From: Alphaproteobacteria bacterium
GTDB lineage: Bacteria; Pseudomonadota; Alphaproteobacteria; Rickettsiales; SXRF01
Direction: 5' to 3'
DNA length: 10,979 nt
Assembly: GCA_020050695.1 (NCBI GenBank)
Contig: JAGVKI010000302.1
Location: 1-10,979 of the forward strand
The notes below the pieces were generated by a model. That model was not told the DNA's origin and searched no databases. It worked only from the letters and a program-made list of their open reading frames with translations. Position numbers and translations under genes: made by a program. Shown in pieces: positions 1 to 6,083 of this stretch (position 1 is its first letter; each line of letters starts with the position of its first letter).

Positions 1-673
1 CACTGGCTGCATTCATCTTCTTTTCCAGGCGGAAGTATTTATCCCTCTCATCATCGGTAAGTTCGCTTAAATTCACCTTGCCGTCAGTGGTCTTTCCTTT
101 TTCAAACAGTTCTTTTTTGAACTCTTCCATATCTTTCGTAGTTTTTTCATACATCTTGAGAGGCAGTTCCAGTTCCTTCTCAGCTTGAATGGATTCAGCT
201 ACTTTTGCCGCATCCTTATCCGTGACAGACGGTTTCTCAGTAACGCCCTTTTTATCTCTATCAACAGGAGATACCTCAGCAGGCAACACATCTTTGCCGG
301 CAGCTGCCTCCTTTTCAACACCCTCAATTTTCTGCTCCAGCCGGCGAAGCTGGGCACCAATCGTGTGTTCATGCGGCCTGTAAACTAAATCCTCGGAGAC
401 AGCGGCGCCGCTATCCCTATTATTAGCCAGTTCATACACCGCATCTTTTCCGCCGCCTTCAATACGAGACAAGCGCTTATTGAGTTCCCATATCCTGCGC
501 TCTTCGTCTGAAGAGAAGGCATGAAACCCTCTATCGCCACCGTACAGTTCCATTTCGGAGGGAGCTGAAATTCCCTTATCTTTTTCTAATTTTGCAATGC
601 GCGCTTCTAACTCTTCTAATTTTTTTCCATCGAGCGCACTATCTCTGCCAAGCAGTTCTTCTATATTGGGCAT
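1..673 (-). CDS. Charged coiled-coil protein of unknown function (3' end beyond window)
   Basis: The reading frame stays open from an ATG at 673 to the left edge: 224 codons, C-terminus missing. An AGGAGGG ribosome binding site lies 3 nt before the ATG. The protein is rich in Glu, Lys, Asp and Arg, with no signal peptide and no membrane segment. Three amphipathic heptad-like segments recur at about residues 17-32 (KKLEELEARIAKLEKD), 59-74 (RRIWELNKRLSRIEGG) and 107-122 (AQLRRLEQKIEGVEKE). They are separated by linkers containing LYGGDRG, YELANNRDSGAA and similar motifs. A Pro/Lys/Asp-rich linker (about 128-160) leads into a helical charged region ending near residue 220. I recognise no family. 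The layout suggests an oligomerising cytoplasmic scaffold or structural protein, which is inference. It is divergent from the glycosyltransferase fusion gene. That the frame is coding is well supported by the ribosome binding site, the long open frame and the coherent composition. Confidence 0.8.
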   Translation of the reverse strand, partial: MPNIEELLGRDSALDGKKLEELEARIAKLEKDKGISAPSEMELYGGDRGFHAFSSDEERRIWELNKRLSRIEGGGKDAVYELANNRDSGAAVSEDLVYRPHEHTIGAQLRRLEQKIEGVEKEAAAGKDVLPAEVSPVDRDKKGVTEKPSVTDKDAAKVAESIQAEKELELPLKMYEKTTKDMEEFKKELFEKGKTTDGKVNLSELTDDERDKYFRLEKKMNAAS

Positions 674-698
674 AAACCCTCCTCTGTTCGTCCCTTAT

Positions 699-710
699 AT
701 TAACGTTAAT
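699..710. promoter_or_regulatory. 12-bp perfect palindrome, possible operator
   Basis: ATTAACGTTAAT is a perfect inverted repeat lying between the candidate promoter (749-777) and the ribosome binding site of the coiled-coil gene, where a repressor could act. It is followed by a further TTAA at 710-713. The spacing between TTAA words is 6, not the 7 of the CtrA consensus TTAA-N7-TTAA, so CtrA is not supported. It is short and AT-rich. Confidence 0.25.
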
Positions 711-748
711 TAAGACACTGAAGTAGTTAATTTTCTGTGACAGGAATT

Positions 749-777
749 ATTACAAAAATAATATCAATAATTATCAA
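749..777 (-). promoter_or_regulatory. Candidate sigma-70 promoter for the coiled-coil gene
   Basis: On the minus strand there is a -35 box TTGATA (772-777), a 17-bp spacer and a -10 box TGTAAT (749-754). Each box matches the sigma-70 consensus at five of six positions. Transcription would start near 742 and leave a leader of about 70 nt before the ATG at 673. The region is AT-rich, so a chance match is possible. Confidence 0.45.
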
Positions 778-880
778 TAGGTTATTTTCATTGTTTTTAC
801 CGGTTCAAAAATGCCGCCATGCGGGAACATAGTAAAAAGAGCGGGCGTAATCTGGCGGAATAAAAGCAGAAAGACTGATA

Positions 881-3058
881 GTGCTACATAAAAATGCATT
901 TGATGATACGCATAGCCGAGCTATAACCATCGCCATGGCTAAACCAATAATCAGCACTGTTATACTAAATTGGAACCGCTCGCATCTGCTGGAGCAGACG
1001 CTACAGAGCTATATTGATACGGTTACCTGCCCCCATGAATTATGGATTATCGATAATAACAGCAGCGATAACTCCCAGGAAGTAATTGAGCGTTTTCTGC
1101 GTACCTATCCGCAGGCCAAAGCAATCCGCCTCAAAGAAAATATGGGCGGCGAGGCCTTCAACCAGGTGATTGCTCAGCTTTCGGGCGAACTGATTTACCT
1201 GTGTGAAAATGACCAGATACATATGCCGGGCTGGTGCGAAAAAGCGCTGCACGCCTTTCAAAGCTATCCGTGGCTGGGCCAGTTCAGCCTGCATGCGCCG
1301 GTGCCTACCGATGCAGAAGCATGGGTAACCAAGCCGGTAAAACCACGATTTAAAAATGGCTGCCTTGTCTACCAGCTGTTTACCAACGTCACCACGTCAT
1401 GCCTTATCCGCCGCACGCTATTTGAAAAAGGCCTGCGGGTACGCAATATCCCGAATGAAAATAGCGCAATCAAACTGCCAGATGACGGCGCACTCGGCGG
1501 CGACATCAAAAGCATGAATTACTGGATTGCCTATAGCGATCATTATTACGTGCGCAATATCGGCCATGAAGCTGCGGAAATCGAAAGCAACCCGGATTAT
1601 TACCTGCCCAACTACGAAGCCAAAACCATGGTGGGTACGCAGGAACTGGGCAGGCGCGTGGCACTGCAAAAACGCCTGGGCAAGCTTCACCGCCAGAGTG
1701 TTATCTTCCCGGAAGAGCCGGTGCTGGGTGAATTATCCAGTCAGGGAGTAGGGGAACTTGCGCCGCGCTTCTGGTCCATGTTCGACAGCCGCACACCCGA
1801 AGTAGAATGCGTGGAACTTATCCATTCGCTGGTGCGCCTTAAAAAACCATCCAATGTACTCGAGACAGGCGGATGGCGCGGCTATACAACCGTGGCTATT
1901 GCCAAGGCGCTTACGGCTAATGGTTTTGGCAAGGTAGTCACGCTCGAAGATGATGCGCACGCCAACCCATACCTGGCGGAGCGCATCGCAGAACTGCGCC
2001 TGGATAATGTGCTGCTGCGCAATGAAAAGAGCGACCGCTTCAACAATACTGAACATTTTGACTTTGCTGTTTTCAATTCTAGTTACGAAGATCAGGAAGA
2101 AGAATTCCTGCATGCCGTTCCGTTTCTAGAAGAGGGGGCAACGGTAGTATTTGCTGGCGAGCGCCATGATAAACATGCCATCGACAGCAGGCCAAAAACA
2201 TACGAACGCCTGGGAATGATCACCGGCCAGTATTTCCCCACACCACGCGGTATTTATGTAGGAACCTATCACAGGCCAGCGTCACCCGATACACGCCGCA
2301 CTATATTCGGCCTGTCTTCCGGGCGCAGCGGCACCGCTTACCTGACCTCGCTGCTTAAGGGTTTACCGGGACTAATCGCGCTGCATGAGCCTGAACCCAA
2401 ATACCAGTGGCAGACCTTGCCGCTGCAAAATAATGCCGAACATGCCAGGAAATTTGTAAGCGGCCCCAAAGCAAACTGGATCAACCAACTGCCGGACGCT
2501 ACGTATTTTGAAGCGTCGCATTATCTCGCCAAGGGTTTCATGGAAACATGGGTAGAAGATTGCAAGATGGTGCCGGATGCCATTATCATTGAACGTGACC
2601 CGCGAAAAATTGCCTCGTCATGGTATGGGCTGAATGTCGATTTTTTCACAGCCCCCAGCTATGTGCTGCAGCACATGCTGCACCCAGAAGATAAGCGCCA
2701 GCTATTCCTTCCGCTGAAAAACTGGAAAGCGCTGAACAATTACCAGCTTTGCTACTGGTATGCGCTGGAAGCGCAAAAGCGTAATGCCTATTACGCTGAT
2801 TACCTGACTTCAAAAGGCGGAAAAGTATTTATCACATCGCTTGAAGCACTGATCAGCGGCAAGGATGTAATACCGCTTATGGAATGGCTGAATATCAAGC
2901 TGGATGAGGAGATGACCTCCATACTGATGCAGCGTTCCAAGCAACGCATCAATGACAAAAATCAGTTTAAAAACGCCAATCGCCTGAAATCCATAAAGGA
3001 AATGGATCTAGATGCATTGGAAGCGGCTGTGTTAGAGCAATGCAGAACCAGTGAGTAA
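881..3058 (+). CDS. Three-domain glycosyltransferase 2 / SAM methyltransferase / sulfotransferase fusion
   Basis: A 725-residue protein with three apparent enzyme domains. Residues 22 to about 245 resemble a family 2 glycosyltransferase: ILNWN near the start, IDNNSSD (57-63), and CENDQ...MPGW (108-118) where the metal/nucleotide-sugar DxD motif normally lies. Residues about 310-430 resemble a class I SAM methyltransferase: motif I VLETGGWRGYTT (326-337), acidic TLEDD (354-358), then DFAVFNSS (394-401) where related enzymes have an Asp-containing FID motif. Residues about 473-690 resemble a PAPS sulfotransferase: 5'-phosphosulfate loop GLSSGRSGTAYLTSLL (477-492) and 3'-phosphate motif ERDPRKIASSW (571-581). 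No signal peptide or membrane segment, so it is probably cytoplasmic. A role in building, methylating and sulfating a surface glycan is inferred; the substrate is unknown. The GTG at 881 has weak AGAAAG upstream. An in-frame ATG at 935 (residue 19, MAKPIIS) lies closer to the usual domain start but lacks a clear ribosome binding site. Domain calls are by motif only. Confidence 0.88.
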   Translation: MLHKNAFDDTHSRAITIAMAKPIISTVILNWNRSHLLEQTLQSYIDTVTCPHELWIIDNNSSDNSQEVIERFLRTYPQAKAIRLKENMGGEAFNQVIAQLSGELIYLCENDQIHMPGWCEKALHAFQSYPWLGQFSLHAPVPTDAEAWVTKPVKPRFKNGCLVYQLFTNVTTSCLIRRTLFEKGLRVRNIPNENSAIKLPDDGALGGDIKSMNYWIAYSDHYYVRNIGHEAAEIESNPDYYLPNYEAKTMVGTQELGRRVALQKRLGKLHRQSVIFPEEPVLGELSSQGVGELAPRFWSMFDSRTPEVECVELIHSLVRLKKPSNVLETGGWRGYTTVAIAKALTANGFGKVVTLEDDAHANPYLAERIAELRLDNVLLRNEKSDRFNNTEHFDFAVFNSSYEDQEEEFLHAVPFLEEGATVVFAGERHDKHAIDSRPKTYERLGMITGQYFPTPRGIYVGTYHRPASPDTRRTIFGLSSGRSGTAYLTSLLKGLPGLIALHEPEPKYQWQTLPLQNNAEHARKFVSGPKANWINQLPDATYFEASHYLAKGFMETWVEDCKMVPDAIIIERDPRKIASSWYGLNVDFFTAPSYVLQHMLHPEDKRQLFLPLKNWKALNNYQLCYWYALEAQKRNAYYADYLTSKGGKVFITSLEALISGKDVIPLMEWLNIKLDEEMTSILMQRSKQRINDKNQFKNANRLKSIKEMDLDALEAAVLEQCRTSE

Positions 3059-3071
3059 GTTAACTTACTCA
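3052..3071. repeat. Perfect 20-bp palindrome spanning two convergent stop codons
   Basis: TGAGTAAGTTAACTTACTCA is a perfect inverted repeat without a spacer. It contains the TAA of the glycosyltransferase fusion (3056-3058) and the TAA of the sigma-like gene on the other strand (3065-3067), so both proteins end in Glu-stop. A GC-rich inverted repeat (AGCGCGC at 3072-3078, GCGCGCT at 3091-3097) sits beside it. Neither is followed by a T-run, so a standard intrinsic terminator is not shown. A shared bidirectional 3' end or a protein-binding site are both possible. Confidence 0.6.
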
Positions 3072-4195
3072 AGCGCGCGGTTTGCTTTAGGCGCGCTACG
3101 TATCTTTGCGGCATAGCCTGTTTCTTTACGCATCTGGGTAAATTTTTCTGTTTTATCTGCGCGATCATCCGCCTCAACAATAGCTGAAGAATGCTCGCCG
3201 CTGGCCAAAACATGCAGCCTTACGAACTCATGAATCACGGGATCAGCATAGGCCATATGCTTCATGATACGTTGTATATTCATATAGAAACTGCTTTCAG
3301 GCATACCTACCCGCGCTGCAATTTTTTTGTTACTGACTTTAGGATCCGCCGTTTTTTCTTCCAGATAGGCAGTGAGCATCATGCGATCTTTTTCTGGTAG
3401 CGTCTGTGCATATTCACGCATTTCATTGACGAGGGAAGCAGCATCCACCTTATGGCGCGACGCGGTGAATTGTTCAGCCTCCAGCATGCCATGCAAGTTT
3501 ATATCGCGCGATTCGCCGGAATAGTTCGGAGTATCCAGCGACACAAAATGCAATTTCTTTTCGCGTGACGATTCATGGCGGCCAAGGCGTGTACGATGAA
3601 AATCAATCAACCGGCGCTTGATCACAGAGACTGCAAAACCAGACAAATTCTCAGGCTGAATAGAAGGCGACAGCATGGCTTCGTCGAATGCATCGCCTAT
3701 TTTTTCCTGAAGTTCCGCTTCGTAATTTGTCCTGCTTCGGCTGGGGAAACGAACCTTTTCCCATTTTTCCATGTCCTCAATTACATCGGCATTACACAGG
3801 CGAGCCGCATCGATATACATACGCACACCCGCAATGACAGCCTCTGATTTCCAGTGGCCAGAACCACGAGACTCACGGATACGGGCGCAGAGAAGATGGT
3901 TTATTTCGCTGCGGTAATGCTCTAGTTCCTTATCGCCCATTGTAGCGAGCGTTGCCTCAACATGCTTACGCACCGGGTTGCCAGGCTGGTAATAGTCCTC
4001 AGCGGTGATCTGCCCATCCAGGAAACGCCCAAGGTCATTCCAGGCAGCAATCTTGTCATGGGGTATCTGATTATTTTTATCAATAGCGTGGGCCAGGAGC
4101 AGCGTTTTCCACCGATCCAGGGTAACGCCGCCCGGGGCAAGTAAAATCTGCTGTAATGCCATTTCTGGCGCAATACCGTCTGATTCAGTAAACAT
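3065..4195 (-). CDS. Atypical ECF-like sigma-70 family factor with long N-terminal extension
   Basis: A 376-residue protein, probably a DNA-binding transcription initiation factor. Residues about 158-222 fit sigma region 2: an acidic helix (YEAELQEKIGDAFDEAM, 158-174), then FAVSVIKRRLIDFHRTR (187-203), which resembles the region 2.3-2.4 pattern YxxxxARNxxIDxxRR, then the VSLDTP linker (218-223). Residues about 264-315 fit region 4: TLPEKDRMMLTAYLEEK (265-281), then a helix-turn-helix KKIAARVGMPESSFYMNIQRIMKHM (290-314, given here as landmarks). A short insertion (about 282-289) separates the two. The first roughly 155 residues and the last 60, which are charged, match nothing I recognise; ECF factors are usually near 200 residues, so this one is long. 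The ATG at 4195 has AGGG 8 nt upstream. No anti-sigma gene is adjacent. The match is weak in places, so a diverged sigma-like regulator is the alternative. It converges on the glycosyltransferase fusion gene with a 6-bp gap. Confidence 0.75.
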   Translation of the reverse strand: MFTESDGIAPEMALQQILLAPGGVTLDRWKTLLLAHAIDKNNQIPHDKIAAWNDLGRFLDGQITAEDYYQPGNPVRKHVEATLATMGDKELEHYRSEINHLLCARIRESRGSGHWKSEAVIAGVRMYIDAARLCNADVIEDMEKWEKVRFPSRSRTNYEAELQEKIGDAFDEAMLSPSIQPENLSGFAVSVIKRRLIDFHRTRLGRHESSREKKLHFVSLDTPNYSGESRDINLHGMLEAEQFTASRHKVDAASLVNEMREYAQTLPEKDRMMLTAYLEEKTADPKVSNKKIAARVGMPESSFYMNIQRIMKHMAYADPVIHEFVRLHVLASGEHSSAIVEADDRADKTEKFTQMRKETGYAAKIRSAPKANRALE

Positions 4196-4350
4196 GAATT
4201 GCCCTGTGATTGTTTTGCTCCCGGTATGACCGTAATGGTAAATAAAGGATTAATCAACGCAAACAGAGTGAGTAATTACAGGCTGTTGTCAGGAAAATGT
4301 ATGCCATCAGATTAAAGCGCCACGCGTATCAAGCCATTGATTATACAATA
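4196..4350. other. Intergenic leader region of the sigma-like gene
   Basis: No gene is seen here. It holds the leader of the minus-strand sigma-like gene. A weak promoter-like pair lies on the minus strand, TTGCGT (4257-4262) and TACCAT (4235-4240) spaced 16 bp, but the match is too poor to call a promoter firmly. Confidence 0.4.
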
Positions 4351-4353
4351 AAA

Positions 4354-4385
4354 AAGGGCTCCTTAAAGAAGGAGCCCTATTTTTA
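4354..4385 (-). terminator. Intrinsic terminator downstream of the H1-like gene
   Basis: A 9-bp perfect stem, GGGCTCCTT (4356-4364) with AAGGAGCCC (4369-4377), encloses the 4-nt loop AAAG. Read on the minus strand, as transcription leaves the H1-like gene, it is followed by TTTTTTATTG. On the plus strand it is followed by TATTTTTAA, so it could also work in the other direction. It sits about 34 bp past the H1-like stop codon. Confidence 0.92.
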
Positions 4386-4410
4386 AGTCAGGTTGACTTA
4401 GATACGTCAA

Positions 4411-4728
4411 TTAGAGACGGATCGGAGTAACCTTCTTAGCAGAAGCAGCTTTCGCCATCAGGCTCATGCCAACTTTCGGCTTGGAAGATTTTGCAGGCTT
4501 CTTAGCAACTACTTTTTTCTTAGCAGCAGGCTTCTTAGCAGCTACTTTTTTCTTAGCAGCAGGCTTCTTAGCAGCTACTTTTTTCTTAGCAGCAGGCTTC
4601 TTGGTAGCTACTTTCTTCTTAGCAACAACCTTCTTCTTAGCAACGGTCTTCTTAGCTACTTTCTTAGCAGCTGGCTTCTTAGCCGCTTTCTTCTTCGCAG
4701 CAGGCTTCTTTTTTGCAACTACAGACAT
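4411..4728 (-). CDS. Histone H1-like lysine/alanine-rich DNA-binding protein
   Basis: A 105-residue, very basic protein made mostly of Lys, Ala, Pro and Val, in the style of bacterial H1-like proteins such as chlamydial Hc proteins and AlgP C-termini. Such proteins bind and compact DNA without strong sequence preference, so nucleoid organisation is the likely role. The core is built from KKPAAKKKVAA 11-residue units, at least three nearly identical in a row, flanked by looser KKx and KKVVA variants. A non-repetitive C-terminal tail of about 30 residues (SSKPKVGMSLMAKAASAKK then VTPIRL) may have a separate role. I chose the ATG at 4728 because GGAG lies 6 nt upstream; the in-frame ATG at 4740, four codons earlier, has no such site. 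It has its own terminator and a long upstream region, so it is probably a single-gene transcript. Low-complexity composition makes assignment to a named family unsafe. Confidence 0.88.
   Translation of the reverse strand: MSVVAKKKPAAKKKAAKKPAAKKVAKKTVAKKKVVAKKKVATKKPAAKKKVAAKKPAAKKKVAAKKPAAKKKVVAKKPAKSSKPKVGMSLMAKAASAKKVTPIRL
4498..4596. repeat. Three tandem 33-bp repeats inside the H1-like gene
   Basis: Units at 4498-4530, 4531-4563 and 4564-4596. The second and third are identical and the first differs by a single base (A for G). A fourth, diverged copy follows from 4597. Each unit encodes one 11-residue Lys/Ala/Pro block. Near identity at the DNA level, including third codon positions, suggests recent copy-number change by slippage or unequal recombination rather than protein-level selection alone. 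Confidence 0.9.
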
Positions 4729-4734
4729 GGTAAA

Positions 4735-4738
4735 CTCC
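4735..4738 (-). promoter_or_regulatory. Ribosome binding site that decides the H1-like start
   Basis: GGAG on the minus strand lies 6 nt upstream of the ATG at 4728. It falls inside the longer reading frame that begins at 4740, and the region before 4740 (TCTAAACCAAG) has no Shine-Dalgarno match. This supports the shorter protein. Confidence 0.65.
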
Positions 4739-4796
4739 ATCTTGGTTTAGACGTACTCATTCACACCACGTGCTTGAATACACATATACTCATAAC

Positions 4797-4816
4797 AGAA
4801 AATTCGTGAATTTTCT
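4797..4816. promoter_or_regulatory. Perfect 20-bp inverted repeat, candidate operator upstream of the H1-like gene
   Basis: AGAAAATTCGTGAATTTTCT has 9-bp perfect arms around a GT centre. It lies about 70 bp upstream of the H1-like start codon, within normal promoter distance, where a dimeric regulator could bind. It has no T-run and no gene ends nearby, so it is unlikely to be a terminator. The regulator is unknown. Confidence 0.45.
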
Positions 4817-5203
4817 ATTAACATAAAATGCAATGTTACGTACTCTTCGACACTTGCCAGTGATCACACATACATTTCATATCGGATACGTTATGAATAC
4901 TCACACGTGCAAATACACGCATAGTGCGAGTTACAACGAATCGCTTGCGATACAATCAACAAAAATAATTATGCTGTTTGCACTGATGCATCGCACAGAT
5001 CACAATGCAAATATCATTCCGAGTGTGATATAAAAATCACAATTTTTCGCTCTCACGAATGTGATTTGCGTTTGCGTGATCACTCTATCGGATATTTTTT
5101 ATGTTCTGCGTATCAAGAAGCAGGGGTGCGACTAACACTTGCAACGCTATCTGCATTATAGTTATGTAACATTATCATTATCCATAAGCAGGCAGCATAA
5201 ATC

Positions 5204-5986
5204 ATGTACGAACAGTTTCTGCAGGTTCCCGAGATCACAGTGCATAAGCTTCAACCACGCAAGACCCGCTATTGTATAGTAGTGGGCGTATGGAACGAAG
5301 GCGAACGTATTACCCGGCAGATCGAACGCATGCAGGCCATCGCTGCGCAAACGGACATCATCGTGGCCGATGGTGGCAGCACCGACGGCGCCACTTCACT
5401 GGAAGCCGTCACCGGAAAAGTAAGTGCACTCATTATAGATAAGCGTCGTCATGGACTGAGTGGCCAGTATCAATCCGCCATCGCCTATGCAATGGCAGAA
5501 GGATATGACGGCGTTATCATGATCGACGGCAATGGCAAGGACGGGGTGGAGGGCGTATCGCATTTCGTTCGGGAACTTGAAAATGGCGCTGACCTGATTC
5601 AGGGATCGCGTTTCCTGCCGGGCGGCGAGTATGACAATATACCCATGGTACGCTATTACGGTATCCGCTACGTATTCAATCCCGTGCTCAACTTCTTTTG
5701 CCGCTTCCGTTTCACCGATGGGATGAATGGGTTTAAAGGCGTAAGCCGCCGCTTAATAGAACATCCGGGCGTTCAACCATTCCGAGACATCTTCCATTAT
5801 TATAGCCTGCAATATTATTTTAATTACCGCCCTGCGCATCTGGGGCTGAAGGTTATGGAGGTTCCTGTTTCGCGCAAATATCCAAAAACCGGCCAGATAC
5901 CTACTAAAATCCACGGCCTTAAAGCGTACTATAAAATTTTACGCGAATTAGCGAAAACCTGCCTGGGGTATTATAACCCTCGCTAA
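5204..5986 (+). CDS. Family 2 glycosyltransferase, dolichyl-phosphate mannose synthase-like
   Basis: A 260-residue GT-A fold glycosyltransferase. Features in order: CIVVGVWNEGERI (24-36, the VxPxxNE-type start), IIVADGGSTDG (52-62, nucleotide binding), MIDGNGKD (106-113) where DPM1-type enzymes have the DxD-like metal motif, GSRFLPGGEYDN (134-145), and FTDGMNGFKGVSRR (170-183), matching the acceptor-loop pattern of polyprenyl-phosphate glycosyltransferases. The family transfers a sugar from a nucleotide donor, often to a polyprenyl phosphate at the cytoplasmic membrane face. No C-terminal membrane segment is visible, so it would be a soluble or peripheral DPM1-like form. Donor and acceptor cannot be read from the sequence. 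The ATG at 5204 has only a weak AGGCAG upstream. It appears to be transcribed alone: the next gene starts 97 bp later with its own possible -10 box. The family call is firm; the exact reaction is not. Confidence 0.92.
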   Translation: MYEQFLQVPEITVHKLQPRKTRYCIVVGVWNEGERITRQIERMQAIAAQTDIIVADGGSTDGATSLEAVTGKVSALIIDKRRHGLSGQYQSAIAYAMAEGYDGVIMIDGNGKDGVEGVSHFVRELENGADLIQGSRFLPGGEYDNIPMVRYYGIRYVFNPVLNFFCRFRFTDGMNGFKGVSRRLIEHPGVQPFRDIFHYYSLQYYFNYRPAHLGLKVMEVPVSRKYPKTGQIPTKIHGLKAYYKILRELAKTCLGYYNPR

Positions 5987-6057
5987 GCTTGCGTATCGAT
6001 GCATAAAAATCGGTTATCATAACTATAATTTAACCAGCATCGTTTACCCATATACTA

Positions 6058-6063
6058 TATAAT
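6058..6063 (+). promoter_or_regulatory. Possible -10 box upstream of the LapG-like gene
   Basis: A consensus TATAAT lies 20 bp before the ATG at 6084, but no convincing -35 box lies 16-18 bp further up. If used, the mRNA leader would be only about 14 nt, consistent with the poor ribosome binding site of this gene. The surroundings are AT-rich, so chance is a real alternative. Confidence 0.25.
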
Positions 6064-6083
6064 AAGGCACCATCCGGTAGCAT

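Larger units (their letters stand above)
4729..5203. other. 475-bp gene-free region between divergent genes, dense in short repeats and dyads
   Basis: I see no convincing gene. The region carries control sequences for the H1-like gene (minus) and the glycosyltransferase (plus). It holds a perfect 20-bp palindrome (4797-4816), the dyads ATCGC-TT-GCGAT (4940-4951) and TGTGAT-N6-ATCACA (5024-5041), and further TGTGAT/ATCACA half-sites at 4863, 4999 and 5060. Four words occur twice: ACGTACTC (4751, 4838), CACGTG (4767, 4904), GTGATCAC (4860, 5076) and TATCGGATA (4880, 5086). A weak plus-strand -35-like TTGCAA (5139-5144) has no good -10 partner. The density suggests a complex operator region, but each element is short. 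Confidence 0.55.

Noticed and set aside
4498..4629. Repeat array considered as a possible CRISPR
   Set aside because: The repeats are directly tandem with no unique spacers, lie in frame inside a coding gene, and no cas genes are present.
4466..4750. Plus-strand frame opposite the H1-like gene encoding a hydrophobic Phe/Leu/Ala repeat resembling a membrane protein
   Set aside because: It is the complement of Lys/Ala codon repeats (AAG/GCT reads as CTT/AGC), so the hydrophobic pattern is a by-product. The minus-strand gene has the ribosome binding site and terminator.
4833..5033. A 66-residue His/Thr-rich frame in the intergenic region, with an internal start at 4891
   Set aside because: No ribosome binding site, no recognisable domain, and it overlaps the repeat-rich control region. 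The His/Thr bias comes from the ACAC/TCAC-rich DNA.
5024..5041. CRP-like site TGTGA...TCACA
   Set aside because: The half-sites are separated by 8 bp instead of the 6 bp of the CRP consensus TGTGA-N6-TCACA, so a CRP/FNR call is not justified.
5178..5186. TTATCCATA as a DnaA box in a possible replication origin
   Set aside because: Only one near-match (8 of 9) to TTATCCACA was found in the region, with no box cluster and no origin-associated genes nearby.
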